From positions 434,001-498,000 of the forward strand of contig NZ_MSRC01000003.1 of NCBI RefSeq assembly GCF_010093085.1: a stretch of 64,000 nt of DNA. The letters are read 5' to 3'. Source of the stretch: Bacillus sp. SKDU12. Its GTDB lineage: Bacteria; Bacillota; Bacilli; Bacillales; Bacillaceae. Numbering within the stretch: position 1 is the stretch's first letter; each line of letters begins with the position of its first letter. Positions 9,053-18,494 of the stretch are shown in pieces. The position numbers and the translations under genes were made by a program. The notes below the pieces were generated by a model. It ran no database searches. It saw only the letters and a program-made list of their open reading frames with translations, and was not told the DNA's origin.

Positions 9053-11419
9053 GTGGCAAAGAAAAAAAGAAAATCTAGAAAAAAACAGGCAAAGCAGCTC
9101 AATATAAAATATGAACTCAACGGATTGCTGTGTATAGCCATTTCAATTATCGCGATTCTTCAGCTGGGGGTAGTCGGGCAAACCTTTATCTACTTGTTCC
9201 GCTTTTTTGCTGGAGAGTGGTTTATTTTATGCTTGTTAGGTTTATTGGTGTTAGGAGTCTCGCTGTTTTGGAAAAAGAAAACGCCAAGTCTATTAACGAG
9301 GCGAAAGGCCGGGATGTACTGTATTATCGCAAGCATATTACTTCTTTCTCACGTGCAACTGTTTAAAAACTTGACGCATAAAGGGTCTATTGAATCCGCA
9401 AGCGTTGTACGCAACACCTGGGAATTGTTTTTAATGGATATGAACGGAAGCTCCGCTTCACCTGATTTAGGCGGAGGGATGATTGGTGCATTGCTGTTTG
9501 CAGCTTCACACTTTTTGTTTGCGTCGACTGGTTCTCAGATCATGGCGATTGTTATGATTTTGATCGGAATGATTTTAGTCACAGGGCGCTCTTTGCAAGA
9601 AACACTGAAAAAGTGGATGAGCCCGATTGGACGCTTTATAACAGAACAATGGTTTGCGTTTATTGATGATATGAAATCCTTCAAAACAAATGTGAAGTCA
9701 TCCAAAAAAACGAAAGCGCCGAGCAATAAACAAAAACCGGCACGCAAAAAACAGCAAACGGAACCGGAGCCTTCTGATGATGAAGAACAGGATTCGGAAA
9801 CTGTACCGCCTCTTATTCATTCAGAGCCGATTATTTCAAGCTTTTCAGATCGTCAGGAACGTGATGAATCTCCAATCATAGAAAAACGAGCTGAACCTGT
9901 ATCAGAGCCGCTTAAGGACATCCAGCCTGAAACAGGTGATCAGGAAACTGTTTCAGCTCCCGCTATGACCTTTACGGAGCTTGAAAATAAGGATTATGAG
10001 ATGCCATCACTGGATTTATTGGCAGATCCGAAGCATACAGGACAGCAGGCAGATAAAAAGAATATTTATGAAAATGCGAGAAAGCTCGAGCACACCTTCC
10101 AAAGCTTTGGCGTCAAGGCCAAAGTCACACAGGTTCATCTCGGGCCGGCCGTAACAAAATATGAAGTGTATCCTGATGTCGGAGTGAAGGTTAGTAAAAT
10201 TGTCAATTTAAGTGACGATTTAGCGCTGGCACTTGCTGCAAAAGATATTAGAATCGAAGCGCCAATACCAGGAAAATCAGCAATCGGAATTGAAGTGCCG
10301 AATGCAGAAGTGGCGATGGTTTCACTGAAGGAAGTATTGGAATCTAAATTAAATGACAGGCCGGACGCAAAGCTTTTAATTGGACTCGGCCGTAATATTT
10401 CAGGTGAAGCTGTACTGGCTGAGTTAAACAAAATGCCCCATCTTTTGGTCGCAGGCGCCACCGGGAGCGGGAAAAGTGTCTGCGTCAACGGCATTATTAC
10501 AAGTATTTTGATGCGCGCGAAACCGCATGAAGTAAAAATGATGATGATCGATCCTAAAATGGTAGAGCTGAATGTCTACAATGGGATACCGCACTTGCTC
10601 GCTCCCGTCGTAACCGATCCGAAAAAAGCGTCACAGGCATTGAAAAAAGTTGTCAATGAAATGGAGCGGCGGTACGAATTATTTTCTCATACGGGCACAA
10701 GAAATATTGAAGGATACAATGATTATATAAAACGCGCCAACAATGAAGAAGAAGCGAAACAGCCAGAGCTGCCCTATATCGTTGTCATTGTAGACGAGCT
10801 TGCTGATCTCATGATGGTCGCTTCATCTGATGTGGAGGATGCGATTACGAGATTGTCTCAAATGGCACGGGCTGCCGGCATCCATCTCATTATTGCGACA
10901 CAGCGGCCTTCGGTAGATGTTATCACAGGGGTCATCAAGGCGAATATTCCATCACGAATCGCGTTCAGTGTATCTTCACAAACAGATTCAAGGACGATTC
11001 TGGACATGGGTGGCGCTGAGAAACTGCTAGGCCGCGGTGACATGCTGTTTTTGCCTGTCGGGGCTAATAAACCTGTTCGCGTGCAGGGAGCATTTTTATC
11101 CGATGACGAAGTGGAGAAGATTGTCGACCATGTGATTACACAGCAGAAGGCGCAATATCAGGAAGAAATGATTCCTGAGGAGATAACAGAAACTCATTCC
11201 GAGATTACAGATGATCTTTATGATGAAGCTGTTGAATTAATTGTTGGCATGCAGACGGCATCTGTTTCAATGCTGCAAAGAAGATTCAGAATCGGTTATA
11301 CGAGAGCGGCACGTCTGATTGATGCCATGGAGGAACGGGGTGTTGTCGGGCCGTATGAAGGCAGCAAACCTAGGGAAGTCTTATTATCAAAAGAGAAATA
11401 TGATGAACTCTCTTCATAA
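9053..11419 (+). CDS. spoIIIE: DNA translocase SpoIIIE (FtsK family)
   Basis: A 788-residue FtsK/SpoIIIE ATPase that pumps the chromosome into the forespore through the division septum. The basic N-terminus ([11 protein letters not shown]) is followed by four membrane segments within the first ~180 residues, then a low-complexity linker (about 200-300). The motor carries Walker A GATGSGKS near residue 468 and Walker [12 protein letters not shown] near 578. A C-terminal winged-helix gamma domain (about 720-788, [15 protein letters not shown]) reads SRS-type DNA motifs. I chose the GTG at 9053, since AAGG lies 8 nt upstream; ATG 9047 and GTG 9044 are in-frame alternatives inside that site. Confidence 0.96.
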   Translation: MAKKKRKSRKKQAKQLNIKYELNGLLCIAISIIAILQLGVVGQTFIYLFRFFAGEWFILCLLGLLVLGVSLFWKKKTPSLLTRRKAGMYCIIASILLLSHVQLFKNLTHKGSIESASVVRNTWELFLMDMNGSSASPDLGGGMIGALLFAASHFLFASTGSQIMAIVMILIGMILVTGRSLQETLKKWMSPIGRFITEQWFAFIDDMKSFKTNVKSSKKTKAPSNKQKPARKKQQTEPEPSDDEEQDSETVPPLIHSEPIISSFSDRQERDESPIIEKRAEPVSEPLKDIQPETGDQETVSAPAMTFTELENKDYEMPSLDLLADPKHTGQQADKKNIYENARKLEHTFQSFGVKAKVTQVHLGPAVTKYEVYPDVGVKVSKIVNLSDDLALALAAKDIRIEAPIPGKSAIGIEVPNAEVAMVSLKEVLESKLNDRPDAKLLIGLGRNISGEAVLAELNKMPHLLVAGATGSGKSVCVNGIITSILMRAKPHEVKMMMIDPKMVELNVYNGIPHLLAPVVTDPKKASQALKKVVNEMERRYELFSHTGTRNIEGYNDYIKRANNEEEAKQPELPYIVVIVDELADLMMVASSDVEDAITRLSQMARAAGIHLIIATQRPSVDVITGVIKANIPSRIAFSVSSQTDSRTILDMGGAEKLLGRGDMLFLPVGANKPVRVQGAFLSDDEVEKIVDHVITQQKAQYQEEMIPEEITETHSEITDDLYDEAVELIVGMQTASVSMLQRRFRIGYTRAARLIDAMEERGVVGPYEGSKPREVLLSKEKYDELSS

Positions 11420-11440
11420 TGAAGAGAGTTCAGTTTTCTT
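11405..11440 (+). terminator. Terminator overlapping the end of spoIIIE
   Basis: An 11-bp perfect stem GAACTCTCTTC/GAAGAGAGTTC with an ATAAT loop is followed by TTTTCTT. The left arm lies inside the last codons of spoIIIE. Confidence 0.9.
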
Positions 11441-11561
11441 CAGTTATCAATAATAACATTATGTAAACTGAAAAACCTTTCTATTTATTTTTTCGACAAA
11501 ACATGATATAGTTGTCCCAATTGTTCAATAATTTATCGAAAGTGGTTTACGGAGGGGAAAC

Positions 11562-12287
11562 ATGTCAACAAAAGCTGATAATCGGCACTTGTATTTGAAA
11601 GTAATTGAACGGATGAAAGAAGATATTAAAAATGGCATCTACACTGAGAAGGAAAAACTGCCTTCTGAATTTGAGCTTTCTAAAAAGCTCGGTGTCAGCA
11701 GAGCGACGCTTAGAGAAGCCTTGCGGATACTGGAAGAAGAGCATGTGATTATCAGAAGGCATGGTGTAGGCACTTTTGTCCATTCTAAGCCGTTATTTCT
11801 TTCGGGCATTGAACAACTGAACAGTGTAACAAAAATGATAGAACAGGCAAATATGACGCCTGGAACGATTTTTTTATCATCACAAGTGCTTATGCCGTCT
11901 GAAGATGATATGAACAGATTTCAATTGTCAGGCGGACAAGAAATTTTTTATCTCGAGCGAGTCAGGACAGCTGACGGACAGCCGATTGTCTATTGTATAG
12001 ACAAAATTCCGATGAATATTTTACCGAATTCTTTTTCTCATCAACAAGAATCGATGTTTGACCTGCTTGAGAAAAATTCTGGCTCCGTCATCAGTTATGC
12101 TGTGACTGATATTGAACCGATCGGCTATCATGATACCATTTCTCCAGTGCTGGAATGCGATCCGGAAACAGCTCTTTTGCTGTTAAAACAAACCCACTAT
12201 GATCAGCACGATCAACCGGTGCTTTATTCATTAAATTATTTTAGAGCAGATAAATTCAGATTCCATGTTTTACGTAAACGATTCTAA
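11562..12287 (+). CDS. ymfC: GntR-family (HutC subfamily) transcription regulator
   Basis: A 241-residue regulator. Residues ~8-78 form a GntR winged helix with the signature [32 protein letters not shown]. Residues ~95-235 form a UTRA effector domain, as in HutC-type regulators that sense small molecules. It starts with ATG after GGAGGGGAAAC and stands directly upstream of an MFS exporter, suggesting local control of ymfD, but no operator was identified. The effector is unknown. Confidence 0.85.
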   Translation: MSTKADNRHLYLKVIERMKEDIKNGIYTEKEKLPSEFELSKKLGVSRATLREALRILEEEHVIIRRHGVGTFVHSKPLFLSGIEQLNSVTKMIEQANMTPGTIFLSSQVLMPSEDDMNRFQLSGGQEIFYLERVRTADGQPIVYCIDKIPMNILPNSFSHQQESMFDLLEKNSGSVISYAVTDIEPIGYHDTISPVLECDPETALLLLKQTHYDQHDQPVLYSLNYFRADKFRFHVLRKRF

Positions 12288-12397
12288 AACAGGCACTGTC
12301 ATGTGTCTGTTTTTTTATTTGTACTGATTCATGTTTCTTTGTACATACTTTCACACCGGTTAACGCAATATATAAGGGATGACAAGAAAGTGAATGG

Positions 12398-13636
12398 GTG
12401 AAAATGTTGCGAGAGAAAAATGGAATGAAAAATATTATTGCTTTGTCTTCCGTACCGCTTGTGATGACACTTGGGAATTCCATGCTGATACCTGTTCTTC
12501 CAATGATGGAAAGAAAGCTGTCAGTGACTTCATTTCAGGTGTCTTTAATCATAACTGTCTATTCAGTAGTAGCCATTGTTTGTATTCCGATTGCCGGCTA
12601 TTTATCGGATCGGTTTGGGAGAAAAAAAGTATTGCTCCCATGCCTTCTTATTGCAGGATTAGGCGGATTGGTAGCTGCTTTTGCCTCAACCTATATGGAA
12701 AATCCCTATGCTATGATTTTGGCGGGACGGGTTCTTCAAGGGGTCGGCTCTGCGGGTGCTGCTCCTATTGTCATGCCGTTTATCGGTGATTTGTTTCAGG
12801 GAGACGATGAAAGGGTCAGCGCCGGCCTTGGTGATATTGAAACTGCCAACACGTCAGGGAAGGTATTGAGCCCCATACTTGGCGCCTTGCTTGCTTCATG
12901 GTACTGGTTCGTACCGTTTTGGTTTATTCCGTTTTTCTGTTTGATCAGCTTTTTGCTCGTGTTGTTTCTAGTGGCCAAGCCCGAAGAAGATGAGGACGCG
13001 CCAGCGGTTTCTGAATTTATTAAAAGTGTGAAGAACATCTTTAAACAGGATGGTCGCTGGCTTTATACGGTTTTTATTATCGGATGTGTGATTATGTTTT
13101 TGTTATTTGGCGTATTATTTTATTTGTCAGATACGCTGGAAAATAAGTATGCCATTGATGGAGTTGCTAAAGGCGGATTGCTGGCAATCCCACTTTTATT
13201 TTTGTCAAGCAGTTCATTTATAGCCGGGAAAAAGATCGGCAAAGATAAAGGCCGAATGAAATTTTGCGTTGTTACAGGCATGACTCTGTTAACCCTGTCG
13301 TTTATTGCCTTGTGGTGGAACCACAGTTTTTATTTTTTATTTATCTTTTTAAGCTTTGGCGGGATTGGGATTGGAATGGCGCTTCCTGCTCTGGATGCAC
13401 TGATAACTGAAGGAATTGAAAGTGAACAATGCGGAACCATCTCCTCCTTTTACAATAGCATGCGCTTTATAGGAGTGGCTCTCGGTCCGCCTGTGTTTGC
13501 GGCATTAATGTCACGTGCAAACTGGCTGATTTTCATTCTATCGGCGTTTTGCAGTATCATCGCTTTATTCTTAGTGACTTTTACTGTGGATGCTAAAAAA
13601 AGTGAAAAAGAAGATAAAAACTTAGGGACGGTCTAG
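12398..13636 (+). CDS. ymfD: MFS exporter (bacillibactin exporter type, YmfD/YmfE)
   Basis: A ~410-residue major facilitator protein with twelve predicted hydrophobic segments. The MFS signature GYLSDRFGRKKVLLP lies near residue 70 after helix 2, and PALDALITEGIESEQCGTISSFYNSMRFIG lies in the C-terminal half. In B. subtilis the corresponding transporter was reported to export the siderophore bacillibactin. The start is ambiguous: GTG 12398, ATG 12404 and ATG 12425 are all in frame, with only weak ribosome sites. It is preceded by ymfC and followed by a hairpin. Confidence 0.85.
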   Translation: MKMLREKNGMKNIIALSSVPLVMTLGNSMLIPVLPMMERKLSVTSFQVSLIITVYSVVAIVCIPIAGYLSDRFGRKKVLLPCLLIAGLGGLVAAFASTYMENPYAMILAGRVLQGVGSAGAAPIVMPFIGDLFQGDDERVSAGLGDIETANTSGKVLSPILGALLASWYWFVPFWFIPFFCLISFLLVLFLVAKPEEDEDAPAVSEFIKSVKNIFKQDGRWLYTVFIIGCVIMFLLFGVLFYLSDTLENKYAIDGVAKGGLLAIPLLFLSSSSFIAGKKIGKDKGRMKFCVVTGMTLLTLSFIALWWNHSFYFLFIFLSFGGIGIGMALPALDALITEGIESEQCGTISSFYNSMRFIGVALGPPVFAALMSRANWLIFILSAFCSIIALFLVTFTVDAKKSEKEDKNLGTV

Positions 13637-13652
13637 CCAGCCGTCTTTTTTT
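13628..13652 (+). terminator. Terminator after ymfD
   Basis: GACGG/CCGTC stem around a TCTAGCCAG loop followed by T8. The stem is short, but the U-tract is strong. Confidence 0.65.
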
Positions 13653-13870
13653 GCTGTGCTATTGCGGAAATCCTTCTCTCTTGCCGTGCCATCTGTCGTT
13701 CTGACAGCTGCAAACAGAGGGCCTTTATATACATCTCGTCCCAGTCGGGCGGAGGTTATTGTTTCCTTATAAATCCTACAGTTGCTATAATTACATGAAA
13801 GAGTGTTTCTGCGGATGCTGAAAATTGGTCATAATACATACTAATAAGAAATGAACGAAGGAGGCTCCAT

Positions 13871-15151
13871 ATGTCATTTGTAAATGAAATCAAAACAAAG
13901 CACGGCGGTTTAACCGCACACATTGTAGAAACAGAAAAATTCAAAACCGTATCGCTTATTTTTAAAATGCTTGCGCCGCTGACAAAAGACCAGGTCACGA
14001 AAAGAGCGCTGCTTCCGCATGTGCTTCTTCGCGGAACAAAAAGCCACCCGAAAACCTCAGAATTGCGTTCTTATTTGGATGAACTGTACGGCACGTCCGT
14101 TTCTGCGGATCTTTCGAAAAAAGGAGAGCGGCACGTTATTACGTTCAGGCTGGAAATCCCGAATGAAAAATATTTAAAAGACCAAACGCCGCTTCTTGAA
14201 AAAGGGCTGCAGCTTCTTGCAGAAATCGTCTTTTCACCTGCTTTAGAGGGAGGCGCTTTTCAATCACAATATGTTGCTCAAGAAAAACGCACACTCAAGC
14301 AACGGATCCAAGCGGTCTATGACGATAAAATGCGTTACTCGAATTTAAGGTTGATACAGGAAATGTGCAAAAATGAGCCTTATGCCCTTCATGTCAATGG
14401 AGAAATCGATGATGTCGATGCCATTACAGCAGATCAATTATACGAAACATACCAAAGCGCGATCCAAAGAGACCAGCTTGATCTTTATGTCGTTGGCGAT
14501 GTGGACGCAAATCAAGTGCAAAGTACAATTGATAAGTATTTCCAAACTGAAGAGCGCGCCCTTCGCTCAATTGAAAACAATCACGCCGAGCAAAAAGCCG
14601 AGCCGAAAGAAGTGATTGATGAAGAAGATGTCAAACAAGGAAAGCTGAATATCGGCTACCGAACCAACATCACTTATACGGATCTGGATTATCCTGCTTT
14701 GCAAGTGTTTAACGGATTGTTCGGCGGCTTTTCTCATTCCAAGCTTTTCATCAATGTGCGGGAAAAAGCCAGTCTTGCATATTACGCCGCTTCGCGAATT
14801 GAAAGTTTTAAAGGTATGTTAATGGTGATGTCGGGGATTGAAGTGCAAAATTACGAACAGGCTGTTTCTATTATCACTGAACAATTTCAAGCAATGAAAA
14901 ACGGTGATTTCAGTGAGCAGGACATCGCTCAAACAAAGGCAGTCATTCGGAACCAAGTATTGGAGACGATTGATACTGCGTACGGTTTATCTGAATTTTT
15001 ATATCAGCAGGCCGCTGCCCAAGTCGACATCCATATTGAAGATTTCCTCGCCAATATTGAGCAGGTCACAAAAGAGGATATCGTAAAAGCCGCTGAAAAG
15101 ATTCAGCTTGATACGACATATTTCTTAAAAGGGACGGAGGGTGCATCTTGA
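13871..15151 (+). CDS. ymfF: M16-family peptidase-like protein lacking the zinc motif (YmfF)
   Basis: A 426-residue M16 (pitrilysin/insulinase-fold) protein. Where active members have HxxEH, this one reads LLPHVLLRGTKSHP (about residue 50), so the glutamate and second histidine are missing and it is probably catalytically silent. The C-terminal M16 half is recognisable (GGFSHSKLFINVREKASLAYY, about residue 285). ATG 13871 follows AAGGAGG. It overlaps ymfH by 4 nt, and the two likely form a heterodimer in which YmfH supplies catalysis, as in other inactive/active M16 pairs. Confidence 0.9.
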   Translation: MSFVNEIKTKHGGLTAHIVETEKFKTVSLIFKMLAPLTKDQVTKRALLPHVLLRGTKSHPKTSELRSYLDELYGTSVSADLSKKGERHVITFRLEIPNEKYLKDQTPLLEKGLQLLAEIVFSPALEGGAFQSQYVAQEKRTLKQRIQAVYDDKMRYSNLRLIQEMCKNEPYALHVNGEIDDVDAITADQLYETYQSAIQRDQLDLYVVGDVDANQVQSTIDKYFQTEERALRSIENNHAEQKAEPKEVIDEEDVKQGKLNIGYRTNITYTDLDYPALQVFNGLFGGFSHSKLFINVREKASLAYYAASRIESFKGMLMVMSGIEVQNYEQAVSIITEQFQAMKNGDFSEQDIAQTKAVIRNQVLETIDTAYGLSEFLYQQAAAQVDIHIEDFLANIEQVTKEDIVKAAEKIQLDTTYFLKGTEGAS

Positions 15152-16434
15152 TCAAACCAATCGAATATGAACAGCTTCAGGAGACGCTGTACCATGAAAA
15201 AATGCCAAACGGCCTTGATGTTTACGTGTTGCCGAAAAAAGGCTTCAACAAGACATATGCCGTTTTTACAACAAAGTACGGTTCTATAGATAATAAGTTT
15301 GTTCCATTAGGTAAAAACGAGATGTCTCACGTGCCGGACGGCATCGCCCATTTTCTTGAGCACAAACTGTTTGAAAAAGCAGATGGGGATGTTTTTCAAG
15401 ATTTCAGCAAACAGGGGGCTTCTGCCAACGCGTTTACGTCATTTACAAGAACTGCTTATCTTTTCTCAAGCACATCAAATGTAGAACGCAATTTAGAGAC
15501 GCTTATCGATTTCGTTCAGGACCCTTATTTTACTGAAAAAACGGTTGAAAAAGAAAAAGGGATCATCGGTCAGGAAATTAACATGTATGACGATAATCCA
15601 GATTGGAGGCTTTACTTCGGACTCATTGAGAACATGTACAAAGAGCATCCTGTCAGAATTGACATAGCGGGAACAGTGGAAAGCATATCACATATTACAA
15701 AAGATCTTCTTTATGAATGCTATGAAACGTTTTACCACCCGAGTAACATGCTCCTCTTCATTGTCGGCCCTGTAGACCCTGAAGCGATCATTTCTCAGGT
15801 AAGAGAAAATCAGAAAACAAAGCCGTACACAGATCAGCCTGAGATCAAACGAGAAGAAGTGAAAGAGCAAGAAGCGGTTTTTCGAAAAGAAAAAGAAATC
15901 AAAATGAACGTGCAGGGGCCGAAATGCCTTGTCGGGCTGAAATCAAAGAACCCATTTAGATTAGGCAAAGACTTGTTAAAGCATGAACTTTCCATGAACT
16001 TATTGCTTGAATCTTTATTTGGCAAAAGCTCCGCCCAGTACGAATCACTTTATGAAAAAGGGTATATTGACGAAACATTCAGCTTTGATTTCACTGCTGA
16101 ACATGGATTCGGCTTTGCGGCAATCGGCGGCGATACGCCGGAGCCGGATCAATTGGCTGAAGACATCTCCGGTATGCTTCTGCGTGCCAGTGAACTGATT
16201 ACTGCTGAAAAGATTGAACTTGCCAGAAAGAAAAAGATCGGTACATTCTTAAAAGCATTGAATTCACCTGAATACATTGCTAATCAATTTACCCGTTATG
16301 CTTTCTTGGATATGAGCCTGTTTGATGTTGTAACGGTTCTCGAGCGAATTACATTCGAGGACGTCAAGAACGTTATACAAGAGGAAATTGCTGCAGACAG
16401 ACTGACTGTCTGCAAGGTTGTTCCTAAATCATAA
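15148..16434 (+). CDS. ymfH: M16-family zinc peptidase (YmfH)
   Basis: A 428-residue M16 peptidase. The inverted zinc motif HFLEH is present near residue 69, with the third ligand region ..EKEKGIIGQEINMY near residue 140. The C-terminal domain contains FGKSSAQYESLYEKGYIDETFS. It starts with TTG at 15148, overlapping the ymfF stop by 4 nt, with GGGACGGAGGGTG upstream. It is the likely active half of a YmfF-YmfH pair. The substrate is unknown here; in some bacilli similar pairs process secreted peptides. Confidence 0.9.
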   Translation: MIKPIEYEQLQETLYHEKMPNGLDVYVLPKKGFNKTYAVFTTKYGSIDNKFVPLGKNEMSHVPDGIAHFLEHKLFEKADGDVFQDFSKQGASANAFTSFTRTAYLFSSTSNVERNLETLIDFVQDPYFTEKTVEKEKGIIGQEINMYDDNPDWRLYFGLIENMYKEHPVRIDIAGTVESISHITKDLLYECYETFYHPSNMLLFIVGPVDPEAIISQVRENQKTKPYTDQPEIKREEVKEQEAVFRKEKEIKMNVQGPKCLVGLKSKNPFRLGKDLLKHELSMNLLLESLFGKSSAQYESLYEKGYIDETFSFDFTAEHGFGFAAIGGDTPEPDQLAEDISGMLLRASELITAEKIELARKKKIGTFLKALNSPEYIANQFTRYAFLDMSLFDVVTVLERITFEDVKNVIQEEIAADRLTVCKVVPKS

Positions 16435-16439
16435 ACAAA

Positions 16440-16467
16440 ACATCCCTCCAGTGTGAGGGGTGTTTTT
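16440..16467 (+). terminator. Terminator after ymfH
   Basis: ACATCCCTC/GAGGGGTGT stem with a 6-nt loop and T5; one G-U type pair. Confidence 0.85.
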
Positions 16468-16488
16468 CTGCGGAAAGAAGGAAAGAGG

Positions 16489-17217
16489 ATGAACAAAACA
16501 GCACTAGTCACCGGAGCAAGCGGCGGCATTGGTAAAAGCATCAGCGAAACCCTTGCGGCAGCGGGATATAATCTGCTGCTGCATTACAATACAAATCAAA
16601 ACGGGGCAGCAGAGCTTGCAGAAAAATTAACAAAGACGTTTGGTGTACATGCAGGGATTTTGCAGGCCGATTTGTCCGCGCCAGAAGGGGCGGACAAGCT
16701 GACAAATTCAATTAATCAGCCGATTGATGCGATTGTGTTAAATAGCGGCAGAAGCCATTTTGGGCTGATTACCGACGTGGATAATACAACGGTTCAGGAA
16801 ATGGTTCAGCTGCATGTGGCGAGCCCGTATATGCTCACGAGAAACCTTCTTCCAGACATGATCCGAAACAAATCAGGAGCGATTGTGGCGGTCAGCTCGA
16901 TCTGGGGAGAGACTGGAGCATCTTGTGAAGTGCTGTACAGCATGGCAAAGGGGGCTCAGCATTCGTTTGTAAAAGGGCTGGCCAAAGAGCTCGCGCCAAG
17001 CGGCATCAGAGTAAACGCTGTAGCGCCAGGTGCGGTTGATACAAATATGATGAATCAATTTACTCCAAGTGAAAAAGAAGAGATCGCTGATGAGATCCCG
17101 ATCGGCCGGCTGGCGAAGCCGCAGGAAATTGCTGATGCAACAGCGTTTCTCCTGTCTGAAAAAGCGTCATATATTACAGGCCATATTCTGTCGGTCAATG
17201 GCGGCTGGCACTGCTGA
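16489..17217 (+). CDS. ymfI: Short-chain dehydrogenase/reductase (YmfI)
   Basis: A 242-residue classical SDR. The cofactor loop TGASGGIGKS lies at residues 7-16, the catalytic serine in AVSSIWGE (about 137), and the YxxxK pair in YSMAK (about 150). The fold resembles 3-oxoacyl-ACP reductases. ATG 16489 follows GAAAGAGG, and the product has the length known for YmfI. The substrate is not known. It lies between the M16 pair and ymfJ, with a terminator just upstream, so it may have its own transcript. Confidence 0.9.
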   Translation: MNKTALVTGASGGIGKSISETLAAAGYNLLLHYNTNQNGAAELAEKLTKTFGVHAGILQADLSAPEGADKLTNSINQPIDAIVLNSGRSHFGLITDVDNTTVQEMVQLHVASPYMLTRNLLPDMIRNKSGAIVAVSSIWGETGASCEVLYSMAKGAQHSFVKGLAKELAPSGIRVNAVAPGAVDTNMMNQFTPSEKEEIADEIPIGRLAKPQEIADATAFLLSEKASYITGHILSVNGGWHC

Positions 17218-17297
17218 TCTGAAAATATTCAGTGTATAGTTTCTTTTGTGAAGGACACAATAATCTTGTAACTTCACATGAAATGGAGGAGACGAGC

Positions 17298-17555
17298 ATG
17301 TCAGTTTTAGAAAACTGGGATCACTGGAAAAACTTCCTTGGTGACCGTTTGAACTATGCGCAAGATAAAGGTATGAGCCAGGATACGATTACAGATCTTG
17401 CGACAGAAATCGGCAGTTACTTGGCTAATGAAGTGGAATCTAAGAATGAGCAGGAAAAAGTGCTTGCAGATCTTTGGAGTGTAGCATCAAAAGATGAACA
17501 GCAAGCCATTGCCAATATGATGGTTAAGCTTGTTGAAAATAACAGCACTCACTAG
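17298..17555 (+). CDS. ymfJ: DUF3243-family small protein (YmfJ)
   Basis: An 85-residue acidic protein of the DUF3243 family, conserved in Bacillus and of unknown function. It has the family features NWDHWKNFLGDRLNYAQDKG and a C-terminal SKDEQQAIANMMVKLV helix. ATG 17298 follows AATGGAGGAGACGAGC. It is ended by its own terminator. No catalytic motif is visible; the composition suggests a small helical cytoplasmic protein. Confidence 0.85.
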   Translation: MSVLENWDHWKNFLGDRLNYAQDKGMSQDTITDLATEIGSYLANEVESKNEQEKVLADLWSVASKDEQQAIANMMVKLVENNSTH

Positions 17556-17556
17556 G

Positions 17557-17584
17557 AAGAGAGGATATTTTTCCTCTCTTTTTT
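17557..17584 (+). terminator. Terminator after ymfJ
   Basis: A perfect 9-bp stem AAGAGAGGA/TCCTCTCTT is followed by T4. Confidence 0.88.
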
Positions 17585-17684
17585 ATGTTTTCCTCATCAC
17601 AGCAACATTCTTCTTTCTAATTAGAGTAAAATGCTTTATGATAAAAGGAGGTAAAATTTTGCCACAATGAAGGGGGTATATCAT

Positions 17685-18476
17685 TTGGCAAAGCTCGAAT
17701 GGTATTTTGAATATGAAATTCAAGTGAACCGTCCCGGATTGCTCGGGGATATTTCATCTCTTCTTGGGATGCTTTCTATTAACATCGTAACGATTAACGG
17801 CGTCGATCTTTCCAGAAGGGGAATGCTCCTCAGGTGCCGCCATATAGATCAAATTAAACGATTAGAATCAATCTTAAAAACGATGGAAACAATTAAAGTA
17901 ACGAAGATGCGGGAGCCGAGGCTTCGCGACCGTCTTGCCGTACGTCACGGCCGGTATATTCAAAGGGATGCCGATGACAAGAAAACGTTTCGTTTTGAAC
18001 GGGACGAGCTTGGCTTACTTGTCGATTTTATGGCCGAACTGTTCAAGAAAGAAGGCCATAAATTAATCGGAATTCGCGGTATGCCGCGTGTCGGGAAAAC
18101 GGAATCGATTGTGGCCTCCAGTGTGTGCGCAAGCAAAAGGTGGCTTTTTGTGTCATCAACTTTGCTGAAGCAAACGATAAGAAGCCAGCTGATTGCCGAT
18201 GAATACAGCACTGAAAATGTCTTTATTGTTGACGGAATTGTGTCCACACGAAGAGGGTCAGAACGCCATCTCCAGCTGGTCAGAGAAATCATGAGGCTGC
18301 CTGCAACAAAAGTGGTGGAGCATCCAGACATATTCGTTCAAAATACAGAGTATACACTCGATGATTTTGATTATATTATTGAACTGAGAAATGACCCTGA
18401 TGAGGTTATTACATATGAACATGCCGAGGAACCCCAAATATTTGATCAATCCGGGTTTTCAAGCTTTGATTTTTAA
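17685..18476 (+). CDS. ymfK: DUF3388-family protein with ACT-like N-terminus (YmfK)
   Basis: A protein of about 263 residues in the DUF3388 family. The first ~75 residues resemble an ACT ligand-binding domain (NRPGLLGDISSLLGMLSINI). The middle contains GMPRVGKTESIV (about residue 145), which looks like a P-loop. The function is unknown. The preferred start is TTG 17685, eight bases after AAGGGGG. ATG 17667 is an in-frame alternative whose first bases overlap the stop of a three-codon ORF. It lies 18 nt before the RodZ-like gene and is probably co-transcribed with it. Confidence 0.82.
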   Translation: MAKLEWYFEYEIQVNRPGLLGDISSLLGMLSINIVTINGVDLSRRGMLLRCRHIDQIKRLESILKTMETIKVTKMREPRLRDRLAVRHGRYIQRDADDKKTFRFERDELGLLVDFMAELFKKEGHKLIGIRGMPRVGKTESIVASSVCASKRWLFVSSTLLKQTIRSQLIADEYSTENVFIVDGIVSTRRGSERHLQLVREIMRLPATKVVEHPDIFVQNTEYTLDDFDYIIELRNDPDEVITYEHAEEPQIFDQSGFSSFDF

Positions 18477-18494
18477 AATTGGAAGGTGTTTGTT

